DNA of 5,390 bases from an uncultured Rikenellaceae bacterium (GCA_910588925.1 CAJURV010000100.1:1-5390), one strand, 5' to 3'. Counted from the first letter of the stretch, positions 1 through 5,313 are shown. Notes: generated by a model not told the origin, from the letters alone. Program-made: numbers and translations.

Positions 1-2711
1 TAGAGTACGCTGTTGATAGTAGCGCTGAATGCACCCTTCTGCGAAACATCGTAGGTGGGAGAGGTGGTGTTCTGGCTCTCGAGAACGAAGCTTCCGGTAC
101 GGTCGCCCTCGGTGTTGGCTGCGAACTTGACGGTAAGCGTCGAGCCGCTGGCATTGGTTTCGGTGCCGCCTACCGCAGGGTTGGTGGTGAGCCAACTTTC
201 CGAAGTGGAGGCCACATGCCACGGGGCGCCCGAGGTGCCCGCTTCGGTAACCACCTTGATGCCTATGCTGCTGGCCTCCTTGGCTACGTTTTTGAGCTTG
301 GCCAGGTCTTCGGCGCTGATAGTGAACGCAACCGGAGCCTGCTTGGTGTTATAGCTGACACTGTTGCCGCCGTTAAGGTTCATGGTGATGGTGGCGGTTT
401 GAGGCGTATCGTTATGCATCATGGTCTCGGCATACGATACGGTTATATCGCCGTGATATTCGGTAGTTACTCTAAGTCTGTCATTGTCGGAAGTGAAATC
501 CTTGAGGTCCCATTCAGAGGCACGGTAAGTGGCTTTCTTGAGAGCGGGACGATTTTTAACACCACCCCAGACCTCCTCGTTGACAGAGATGAACGACGGC
601 TTATAGGCTTTGCGAACCGTGAAACTTCCGATGGTGGCACCGTCCGCAGTGATATTGACGCTACTGGTGACCTCCTCGTCAGTATCGTCGCTGTCGGGAA
701 CGGTGACGGTGAAGCTATAGGTGTTGGTGGCGGTATTGGTTATCTCGCTGGCTGTGATGCCCTGTGAGCCGGTGCCGTTGGGGTCGCAGTCGACGGCGAG
801 CGCGATATGCTCGGGAACGGCGGTCTCCGTCTCGAACGTGAATGTGTAGGTGCTACCCTTGCTATAGGCTTTGAGCGTAGAGGTGCTCGCATCCCAGCCT
901 ACGTTGGCGCTTATGTTCTTAAGACCGTAAGAGGGGGCCTGTATGATTTCGTAAGGCTTGGAGACGGTATAGCTGCTCTGAACGAGAACGTAGGCTATGC
1001 GGCTCGAGCTGGTACTGTTGGCCGCAACCTCGAGTTTCAGATTGCCGCCGCTGTTGGCGCTGCTCGTAGGCTCTATTTTGGTGAGCCATGAGGTGACAGT
1101 GTTGCCGCTCTTGTCGAGGATGCTCTTGACATTCCATTTGGAGTTGCCCTCGATGGTGACAGAGGCGATGACTTCACCGCCCTGATAAGAGATGTTGGGG
1201 TATTTGACCGGATTGAACGTGATTTTGACCGGACGCTGTGTGACATTCAACGTGGCGTTTACACGTCCGTTGGCATCGACGAACTTAACCGGCACGCTCA
1301 CCCCTTCGGGGCTTATTACCGACGCATCGACGAGTGCCATGAAATGGACGGCTATGCTTTTGGCTTCACGGTTTATATCTACGGTGATACCGTTAGCGCC
1401 GTTGTTCTCGGGAACTATCTCCATCTCGTCCAGCTCGTCGTCGCTGATATCGAACGTGACGGTGTAGACGGCCGAACTGCTGCCGGTACCGCCTATTTTC
1501 TCCAAACGGTTGTTAACGATAGAAAGACTTGTGCACGAGAAAGTGATGCCCTTGCCCTGAACGATATAGAACACGCCGATGTTTTTACCGCCTACGGCGA
1601 TGGCGATCTGGCATTCGCGCTCGGATGAGCCGGTGTTTTGAGATACTACTATGACATTGTCGCGAACGGTGACCCAGTCGACGGAACCCACCACAGACAA
1701 CGAAGCCACACCCTCAGTGGCCTTTACTATAAACGAGAACTCGCCCCCGCCGCTCGACGCACGGAGACCTTTCACACTCTTATAATCGAAGAACTCGCCG
1801 CCCACTACCTGCAACTGCACGCCTCCGGGAAGCTCGTATCTGCCTACGTTGCCCCAGTTATCCGGGCTGCCTACCTTAAGAGTGCCGCTCTCCAAGTAAC
1901 CGACCATAGCCGTGGCGCGGTCGCCCGTAGCGAGCTCTTCCGAGAACTTTATAGGAGAGGAGATGCTAACCTCTTTATTTTCATCCAAAGTGACAGCTTC
2001 TATGTCGAAAGAGAGTTTGCCCATCTGCGACTGGGGGATATAGAAAGAGAATATATCGCCGTCGGCATTGGAGGGCTTGCCCGTAGCGCTGTACTCGACG
2101 CCCGCAGGTACCCCCTCCTTGAAAAGGTAACCCTCAGACGGCAGATTGCTTACGGAAGTATTGGTAATATCTATACGGTCGGCGCTATCGTTAACCACAC
2201 GGATGGCACTGTTGACACGGGTAAGCTTTATCTTCACCGTCTTGATGGACGGGTCGGACACAAGGTCGATAGTGACCTTGCCCGTGAACGGCAAATAGTC
2301 GTACGTCTCCTGATGCGGCACCGTCATTTCCTCCAACCGCGACACCGTCATGCCATCCGCCGCAGGAAACTCTATCAACTCGCGACAGTTGACGATGGCA
2401 TACACCGTGAAAGCATCCTTCCCGATGAGACTGATTTTACTACTGCCCGTAAAATCCTCCTCGAACTGACGAGATACGCAAATACCCTTGGAATCAAAGA
2501 TATAGTAGGTCACATCCTTGATGCGATCCTCACTGCCTGCCGGATCGCCCACTGCATACGTAGACGCACCGCGATTGTCTATTTGGCCGACTTTATCGCA
2601 AAATTCGTCGAATTCGAAATCCAACGCCAAATCTTGATCCGATACTAAATTATCGGTCCGCTGAGCACAACCAGCACAAAGAATTAATAATAAAGCAATT
2701 ACCCTTTTCAT
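1..2711 (-). CDS. Fimbrillin-like surface lipoprotein with BACON/Ig-like repeats, 3' end outside window
   Basis: Open minus-strand frame of 903 codons from ATG at 2709-2711 to the left edge. The last two bases begin a TAN codon, so the next residue is Tyr or the protein stops there; I cannot tell which. The N-terminus MKRVIALLLILCAGC is a signal peptide with a lipobox ending at Cys15, so an outer-membrane lipoprotein is expected. Residues about 60-270 resemble the fimbrillin/Mfa-type N-terminal fold: YYIFDSKG at 69-76, then LTRVNSAIRVVND at 163-175. BACON-like units follow: about 315-388 (Trp346, ending VQGKG), about 498-593 (Trp526 and Trp542, AANSTSSSR, ending IIQAP), and about 790-893 (Trp831 and Trp840, AANTEGDRTGSF, ending VSQKG). 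A diverged Ig-like stretch lies at about 594-708. BACON domains are known from Bacteroidetes surface proteins and are often linked to glycan or mucin binding. An adhesin or pilus-associated role is inferred. The start is preceded by AAAGAAAGAGGAT, a purine-rich leader. It may be co-transcribed with the AraC-like gene 114 bases upstream. Confidence 0.85.
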   Translation of the reverse strand, partial: MKRVIALLLILCAGCAQRTDNLVSDQDLALDFEFDEFCDKVGQIDNRGASTYAVGDPAGSEDRIKDVTYYIFDSKGICVSRQFEEDFTGSSKISLIGKDAFTVYAIVNCRELIEFPAADGMTVSRLEEMTVPHQETYDYLPFTGKVTIDLVSDPSIKTVKIKLTRVNSAIRVVNDSADRIDITNTSVSNLPSEGYLFKEGVPAGVEYSATGKPSNADGDIFSFYIPQSQMGKLSFDIEAVTLDENKEVSISSPIKFSEELATGDRATAMVGYLESGTLKVGSPDNWGNVGRYELPGGVQLQVVGGEFFDYKSVKGLRASSGGGEFSFIVKATEGVASLSVVGSVDWVTVRDNVIVVSQNTGSSERECQIAIAVGGKNIGVFYIVQGKGITFSCTSLSIVNNRLEKIGGTGSSSAVYTVTFDISDDELDEMEIVPENNGANGITVDINREAKSIAVHFMALVDASVISPEGVSVPVKFVDANGRVNATLNVTQRPVKITFNPVKYPNISYQGGEVIASVTIEGNSKWNVKSILDKSGNTVTSWLTKIEPTSSANSGGNLKLEVAANSTSSSRIAYVLVQSSYTVSKPYEIIQAPSYGLKNISANVGWDASTSTLKAYSKGSTYTFTFETETAVPEHIALAVDCDPNGTGSQGITASEITNTATNTYSFTVTVPDSDDTDEEVTSSVNITADGATIGSFTVRKAYKPSFISVNEEVWGGVKNRPALKKATYRASEWDLKDFTSDNDRLRVTTEYHGDITVSYAETMMHNDTPQTATITMNLNGGNSVSYNTKQAPVAFTISAEDLAKLKNVAKEASSIGIKVVTEAGTSGAPWHVASTSESWLTTNPAVGGTETNASGSTLTVKFAANTEGDRTGSFVLESQNTTSPTYDVSQKGAFSATINSVL

Positions 2712-2825
2712 ATCCTCTTTCTTTTAAATCGGGCTCTCTCTTATCTTAAAAGAGAGAAGCTGTCAAGCTATATATATTTCCAAAATTCAGTTCAAAACAA
2801 CCCTCGAAAATCGACATTTTTAACA
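2712..2825 (-). promoter_or_regulatory. Leader of the lipoprotein gene
   Basis: This 114-base spacer separates the AraC-like gene from the lipoprotein gene. I found no perfect TAnnTTTG element on the minus strand. The nearest is GAATTTTG at 2780-2787, one mismatch, without a convincing -33 box. Transcription may therefore come mainly from the promoter at 3745-3775, or from a weak promoter that needs an activator. The spacer contains an 8-bp hairpin (2735-2757) and one copy of GTCAAGCTATAT (2762-2773, plus-strand reading) that recurs at 3901-3912. Confidence 0.4.
2735..2757 (-). promoter_or_regulatory. Hairpin in lipoprotein leader containing motif copy A
   Basis: TCTCTCTT at 2735-2742 and AAGAGAGA at 2750-2757 form a perfect 8-bp stem around a 7-base loop, about 24 bases before the lipoprotein start codon. 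No T-run follows on the minus strand, so it is not a classic terminator. The stretch 2741-2757 (plus-strand TTATCTTAAAAGAGAGA) is an exact inverted copy of 3719-3735. It could be an mRNA-stabilising or translation-controlling structure, a protein-binding site, or a recombination site; the sequence alone does not decide. Confidence 0.5.
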
Positions 2826-3440
2826 CTAAAGTTGTATTTTTAACAACTTTTTGCCTCTTTTTTCGCTTTGCTGTAACTTTTTTTGATATTTTTCAACCAT
2901 TTTATACCGCTCACAAACGATCGGCGACAGAAAAGCGGCGAAAATCTTACTGCCGTAGCACTTTTCGAGTAATTTAATCACTTTTACGAAGTAGACCCTG
3001 TGTACCACATCGTTAATCTCTCTATCCGACACAAAAGCCCTAACTTCCTGCAGTATTATACTAATGTACGGAGGTATATCGAGACTGGGAACTACCTTAT
3101 CTTTATCGGGGTCAAATAATTGCATCGCCGCAATAGTAGACGGCGAAAGGTCAAGATAATCGAGGAAAGCGAATGTTATCACCGTCGCTCCAACGGAAAA
3201 AGAGAGCTCTGCCCGCGATCCGTGCGGCAATATTATCACTTTTTTGCTTATTTGCGAATTTGGCAATTTGTCGTTAGAAGCAACTTCGACATTTCCGGAC
3301 ACTACAAACAGGATAATCGAGCGGTCCAAAGAGGCGTCTATTAGTACAGACTTATCCGTAAACTCCTTATATACAAAGCTATCGAGTCTACTTATCTCGT
3401 CTACGGAGATTATTTTAAGTATGGTTCCTGTTAAAGACAT
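2826..3440 (-). CDS. AraC-type sensor-domain protein lacking the helix-turn-helix domain
   Basis: Complete 204-codon gene, ATG at 3438-3440, TAG at 2826-2828. An in-frame TAA two codons upstream fixes the start. Residues about 30-93 look like the cupin-type sensor of Bacteroidales AraC regulators: SIILFVVSGNVEVAS at 41-55, VIILPHGSRAEL at 68-79, and VITFAFLD at 87-94. The helical segment after it also fits, with YFVKVIKLLEKCYGSKIFAAFLSPI at about 150-174, resembling the family pattern of a K-rich helix, LLR-YY, then FFxPI. In full-length relatives a two-HTH DNA-binding region of roughly 100 residues follows. Here the protein ends after a lysine-rich tail (about 179-204, YQKKLQQSEKRGKKLLKIQL) and no HTH is encoded in the next 114 bases. 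It has no signal peptide or membrane segment, so it is presumably cytoplasmic. It may be a partner or antagonist of a full AraC regulator, a ligand-binding regulator acting another way, or a decayed gene. The family assignment comes from pattern recognition only. Confidence 0.65.
   Translation of the reverse strand: MSLTGTILKIISVDEISRLDSFVYKEFTDKSVLIDASLDRSIILFVVSGNVEVASNDKLPNSQISKKVIILPHGSRAELSFSVGATVITFAFLDYLDLSPSTIAAMQLFDPDKDKVVPSLDIPPYISIILQEVRAFVSDREINDVVHRVYFVKVIKLLEKCYGSKIFAAFLSPIVCERYKMVEKYQKKLQQSEKRGKKLLKIQL
2828..2850 (+). terminator. Hairpin over the AraC-like stop codon, terminator-like only on the plus strand
   Basis: AAAGTTGT (2828-2835) pairs with ACAACTTT (2843-2850) around a 7-base loop. 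Read on the plus strand it is followed by TT, then GCCTC and a run of six T, which resembles a weak intrinsic terminator. Read on the minus strand, the direction of the genes, the following bases are A-rich, so it should not stop lipoprotein transcription. It overlaps the last codons of the AraC-like gene. It could limit antisense transcription. The stem is AT-rich, so efficiency is doubtful. Confidence 0.35.
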
Positions 3441-3462
3441 CCCTTATCTCTTTTTGCTTGCC

Positions 3463-3481
3463 ATTCGACATGACATCGAAT
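3463..3481 (-). promoter_or_regulatory. Short dyad just upstream of the AraC-like start
   Basis: ATTCGA (3463-3468) and TCGAAT (3476-3481) are inverted around 7 bases, about 22 bases before the AraC-like start codon. It may be an operator or a small mRNA hairpin near the ribosome-binding region. A 6-bp dyad can arise by chance, so support is modest. Confidence 0.25.
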
Positions 3482-3640
3482 AATGACAATTTTCCTTACT
3501 ACAATTTCACCCTTTCTACGGACTTAATACATTAAGCCTCAATGCTAAAAATAAATATTCCCTCTATCTTAATATCTTCATACCACTCTCTTTTCCGATT
3601 GATTGCGATTTCTTCCAAGGGGGTGAACGAGTATAAAATC

Positions 3641-3740
3641 TACATTTATCTAAAAAGGTCAACACACCCCAAAGGCTTATAACACAAGTCTTTCAGATGT
3701 TTCATATCCCTCCAAAAATCTCTCTTTTAAGATAAATGTA
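3641..3740 (-). repeat. 16/17-bp inverted repeat forming a likely 5'-UTR stem (copies C and B)
   Basis: Plus-strand TACATTTATCTAAAAAG at 3641-3657 (copy C) matches the reverse complement of 3724-3740 (TACATTTATCTTAAAAG) at 16 of 17 positions, with 66 bases between. The promoter at 3745-3775 should start RNA at about 3738-3741, so the right arm is the extreme 5' end of the transcript and can pair with RNA bases about 84-100. The loop contains the start of the 19-codon ORF and its stop codon lies in the distal arm. The right arm overlaps copy B of the 17-bp repeat, so B could pair with either C or A. Confidence 0.55.
3646..3705 (-). CDS. Possible 19-codon leader ORF
   Basis: ATG at 3703-3705, TAA at 3646-3648, encoding MKHLKDLCYKPLGCVDLFR. 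GGAGGG at 3708-3713 lies only two bases from the ATG, close to but not at ideal Shine-Dalgarno spacing. The context GAGGGATATGAAA mirrors the lipoprotein start context GAGGATATGAAA. It lies in the leader of the AraC-like transcript, inside the loop of the C/B stem with its stop codon in the stem, an arrangement that could let its translation affect folding. No homology is recognised; an ORF this short can be chance. Confidence 0.3.
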   Translation of the reverse strand: MKHLKDLCYKPLGCVDLFR

Positions 3741-3744
3741 CCTG

Positions 3745-3775
3745 CAAATATACAAAAACAAACATTTAAAACAAA
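3745..3775 (-). promoter_or_regulatory. Consensus Bacteroidetes promoter driving the AraC-like gene and probably the lipoprotein gene
   Basis: On the minus strand TTTG (3775-3772), then exactly 19 bases, then TATATTTG (3752-3745) match the Bacteroidetes primary sigma-factor consensus TTTG-N19-TAnnTTTG at every defined position. Transcription should begin at about 3738-3741, giving a leader of about 300 nt before the AraC-like start. ACATTT (3762-3767) and AAATGT (3773-3778) form a dyad over the -33 box, a candidate operator. Confidence 0.7.
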
Positions 3776-3781
3776 TGTAGC

Positions 3782-3811
3782 TTTATAAATTTTAAACCTT
3801 TTTTATGTTTG
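3782..3811 (+). promoter_or_regulatory. Weak divergent promoter candidate towards the GC-rich island
   Basis: TATGTTTG at 3804-3811 fits the TAnnTTTG element on the plus strand. Upstream, TTTA at 3782-3785 lies 18 bases away and is only a partial -33 box. If active it would transcribe the GC-rich stretch starting near 3818, back to back with the minus-strand promoter. Confidence 0.3.
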
Positions 3812-4029
3812 AAATTTAACACAGGGGTGCGGAATAGGCCATTTTTCGCTTCGGCGGGTAGAAGAACGAATGCTTTGAACGGCGTTATAAACCCGAGGCG
3901 GTCAAGCTATATTTAAAATGGTAAGTTATCGCTATCATGTAAAAACAGGTCGCAAGGTTCGGCCCGAGCGAAGCGAGTGACGTCAAACACTTTCCGATTG
4001 GCGGACACGTAGCGTAGCGGAGGGGACGA

Positions 4030-4061
4030 GCGGGCCGGAGCCTCCCCCGACGGAGGCCCGC
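4030..4061. repeat. Strong GC hairpin
   Basis: GCCTCC (4040-4045) pairs with GGAGGC (4052-4057) around CCCGAC. Alternatively the outer GCGGGCC (4030-4036) pairs with GGCCCGC (4055-4061). No T-run follows on either strand, so it is not an evident intrinsic terminator. Its left part (4032-4043) is also inverted at 4147-4158, so several competing pairings are possible. Confidence 0.5.
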
Positions 4062-4200
4062 TTATACGGTTGGATATTTTATAGTGTTTATCGCTTCCTG
4101 CACATTCAGTCACCCTATCTGCCCGCAGCGAGGCGCGGTCCCCCGCAGGCTCCGGCCCTGTGAATCGCTCCAACCACACGCGAACAATCAACCCTCACGC

Positions 4201-4221
4201 AAAAAAGACCTTTTCATAAGG
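4201..4221 (-). terminator. Weak terminator candidate downstream of recR
   Basis: On the minus strand CCTT and AAGG (4221-4218 and 4212-4209) form a 4-bp stem with a 5-base loop, followed by TC and six T (4206-4201). It lies about 170 bases after the recR stop. The stem is short, so this is only a candidate. No better hairpin-T-run was found between recR and this point. Confidence 0.22.
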
Positions 4222-4393
4222 AATCCCTGTATATGGCACTCGCTTCGCTCGTGCCGCCATCCGGGCGAAACGGACGAAAAGTTCAGCTAATGCGCATACA
4301 GTCAGACAAAAAGGCAAATCCCAGCCTCACCAACCATCGAAGCGACAAAACACCTGATATTGTTACAGTTATTTAAGATACGGTTCGGGCTGA

Positions 4394-4984
4394 TCAGAGA
4401 ACGGTTCTGTTAGATATTGCGTGAACCAACGTAAGGTCATCGGCATAGTCTATCTCGTCGCCGAAACCTATCCCCCGGGCTATAGTGCTTATCTTCACAC
4501 CGGTATCGGCCAACTGACGGGAGATGTAGTAACCGGTGGTCTCTCCCTCTATGGAGGTGGACAACGCCAATATTACCTCTTTGACCTCGCCCCGGCGTAC
4601 GTTGTCGACAAGCATGTTTATTTTGAGGTCGGAAGGACCTATGCCCTGTATTGGGGAGATCACCCCGCCTAGAACATGATAGAGTCCCCTGTAACTACGC
4701 GTGTGCTCTATAGACAACACATCCTTAACCTGCTCCACAACGCAAACCGTAGTACGGTCGCGCGTGACGTCAGAACATATCGGGCACAACTCATCGTCCG
4801 ACAGATTGTTGCACCTACGACAAAACTTTATATTACGTCTGAAATCGACCAACGCCGCCGCAAGAGCATCGACACCATCCGCAGGTTGACGCAAAAGATG
4901 CAACGCAAGACGCAATGCGGTACGGTCGCCCACACCCGGCAATTTGGCCAACTCATCGACAGCGCGATCAAGAAGTCGTGACAT
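4394..4984 (-). CDS. recR: Recombination mediator protein RecR
   Basis: Complete gene encoding 196 residues, close to the E. coli RecR length of about 201. RecR works with RecF and RecO to load RecA onto SSB-coated single-stranded DNA at gaps during recombinational repair in the cytoplasm. Visible domains in order are a helix-hairpin-helix (LPGVGDRTALRLA, 15-27), a four-cysteine zinc finger (Cys55, Cys58, Cys67, Cys70 in CRRC...CPIC), a Toprim domain starting at CVVE (81-84), the family motif VILALSTSIEGETTGYYI (137-154), and a C-terminal segment (IARGIGFGDEIDYAD, 168-182). The ATG at 4982-4984 (MSRLLDRAVDELAKLPGVG) is chosen because it aligns with the usual RecR N-terminus. An in-frame ATG 13 codons upstream (5023) would add residues not typical of the family. 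No frameshift or missing zinc ligand is seen. It is separated from the surface locus by the GC-rich island and is probably an independent housekeeping unit. Confidence 0.96.
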   Translation of the reverse strand: MSRLLDRAVDELAKLPGVGDRTALRLALHLLRQPADGVDALAAALVDFRRNIKFCRRCNNLSDDELCPICSDVTRDRTTVCVVEQVKDVLSIEHTRSYRGLYHVLGGVISPIQGIGPSDLKINMLVDNVRRGEVKEVILALSTSIEGETTGYYISRQLADTGVKISTIARGIGFGDEIDYADDLTLVHAISNRTVL

Positions 4985-5070
4985 AATTTTTTCGATAAAA
5001 ACAGCTGCGAAATAACGGCACACCCACGTTCCGAAACACTAAAACCACGATGTAACCACTATTCCGAGGC

Positions 5071-5103
5071 CAAAAATAGTAAATTTAGACCGATATGACG
5101 CAA
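5071..5103 (-). promoter_or_regulatory. Candidate recR promoter
   Basis: On the minus strand TATTTTTG (5078-5071) fits the TAnnTTTG element. A TTG at 5103-5101 lies 22 bases upstream, slightly beyond the usual spacing, and is not a full TTTG. Transcription would begin about 80 bases before the recR start codon. Confidence 0.3.
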
Positions 5104-5148
5104 TAATACCGCAAAAAGTCGCCCCTGCTACCGCCACCGTATAACCAC

Positions 5149-5181
5149 AAAACGACACATTCGGCCGAATAATGTCGTTTT
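5149..5181. terminator. Palindromic hairpin, possible bidirectional terminator
   Basis: AAAACGACA (5149-5157) pairs with TGTCGTTTT (5173-5181), and inside lies the 12-base palindrome ATTCGGCCGAAT (5159-5170). On the plus strand the stem is followed by T to give a run of five T; on the minus strand the stem ends in four T. It could end transcripts arriving from either side of the recR spacer, or be a protein-binding palindrome. Confidence 0.4.
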
Positions 5182-5261
5182 TAGCCGAGCAAACGGCATT
5201 TAAAGCGTAATAGACTGACAACAAGGCAAGTTCGATACAATAAACACGACAACCCGCATAT

Positions 5262-5281
5262 TTAACGAACGTTTTCGTTAA
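5262..5281. repeat. 8-bp perfect hairpin TTAACGAA/TTCGTTAA
   Basis: TTAACGAA (5262-5269) and TTCGTTAA (5274-5281) are perfectly inverted around CGTT. It includes CGAACGTTTTCG (5266-5277), repeated directly at 5339-5350. Confidence 0.5.
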
Positions 5282-5287
5282 GCCGAG

Positions 5288-5313
5288 GGCAATAAGACGA
5301 AGTCTTAATTGCC
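5288..5313. repeat. 11-bp hairpin with one bulged base
   Basis: GGCAATAAGAC (5288-5298) pairs with GTCTTAATTGCC (5302-5313) around a GAA loop, with a single bulged base. No T-run follows closely on either strand. It lies in the presumed leader or promoter region of the putative divergent plus-strand gene. Confidence 0.45.

Larger units (their letters stand above)
2741..3735. repeat. 17-bp perfect inverted repeat (copies A and B) flanking the AraC-like gene
   Basis: TTATCTTAAAAGAGAGA reads on the plus strand at 2741-2757 (copy A) and on the minus strand at 3735-3719 (copy B), 17 of 17 identical. Together they bracket the AraC-like gene, its leader and the spacer before the lipoprotein gene. 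The match ends at both outer edges. The repeat is purine-rich on one strand, so some chance similarity is possible, but both copies sit in untranslated leader sequence a short way before a GAGGATATGAAA or GAGGGATATGAAA start. Function unknown. Confidence 0.6.
3965..4251. repeat. 15-bp perfect inverted repeat in the GC-rich island
   Basis: CGAGCGAAGCGAGTG at 3965-3979 and its exact reverse complement at 4237-4251 are separated by 257 bases. The right copy is itself part of a small hairpin whose ends are GGCAC and GTGCC (4235-4255). The two could close a long-range stem around the island, or represent two copies of a dispersed intergenic repeat. Confidence 0.6.
3818..4300. other. GC-rich noncoding island with paired inverted repeats; possible structured RNA or repeat element
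   Basis: Between very AT-rich leader DNA and recR lies a stretch that is clearly GC-rich for about 230 bases (roughly 3950-4180) with further GC-rich patches to about 4275. It contains CGAGCGAAGCGAGTG at 3965-3979 with its exact reverse complement at 4237-4251, and GGGCCGGAGCCT at 4032-4043 with its reverse complement at 4147-4158. A strong local hairpin at 4030-4061 and a short CGC-TTCG-GCG hairpin near 3848 are also present. ORFs crossing it on both strands have implausible composition, rich in Arg, Pro and Ser with no recognisable domain. I do not recognise a known RNA family; tRNA, tmRNA, RNase P and SRP RNA signatures were not seen. Confidence 0.45.

Noticed and set aside
216..767. 183-codon plus-strand open frame
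   Set aside because: Antisense to the BACON-like part of the lipoprotein, Gly/Val/Asp-rich without domain signatures; the minus-strand frame is clearly the coding one.
919..1137. 72-codon minus-strand frame in a different register from the lipoprotein
   Set aside because: Its Gln/Arg-rich sequence is a shadow of the repeat-coding frame, which stays open through the same bases.
1638..2648. 336-codon open frame on the plus strand
   Set aside because: It lies fully antisense to the lipoprotein gene, has low-complexity Arg/His/Tyr-rich composition and no recognisable domain. It is a mirror of the codon bias of the real minus-strand gene.
2741..2766. E. coli-style -35 (TTGACA on the minus strand) before the lipoprotein gene
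   Set aside because: The Bacteroidetes primary sigma factor does not use this element, and the matching -10 region is poor and lies within the hairpin.
2746..2817. 23-codon minus-strand ORF after the AraC-like gene that might have held the missing HTH
   Set aside because: Its sequence (MSIFEGCFELNFG...) shows no HTH and it runs into the leader hairpin, so it does not restore the DNA-binding domain.
3913..4191. 92-codon minus-strand frame in the GC-rich island
   Set aside because: Composition follows GC-rich repeats and hairpins; no domain is recognised and there is no good start context. Better explained as noncoding.
4084..4290. 68-codon plus-strand frame in the GC-rich island
   Set aside because: It overlaps the opposite frame and the inverted repeats, and its protein is not plausible (Arg/Pro/Cys/His-rich, no domain).
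4421..4981. Two plus-strand frames opposite recR (4421-4672 and 4676-4981)
   Set aside because: Antisense shadows of recR, which is identified by its full domain series.
4985..5023. Longer recR start at 5023
   Set aside because: It would add 13 residues (MCRYFAAVFIEKI) not typical of RecR; the internal Met begins the conserved N-terminal helix.
5039..5224. 61-codon hydrophobic minus-strand frame before recR
   Set aside because: It has no ATG in the whole open stretch, only a TTG, and contains the recR promoter candidate and a strong hairpin. The hydrophobic C-terminal part is noted, so a tiny membrane peptide is not fully excluded.
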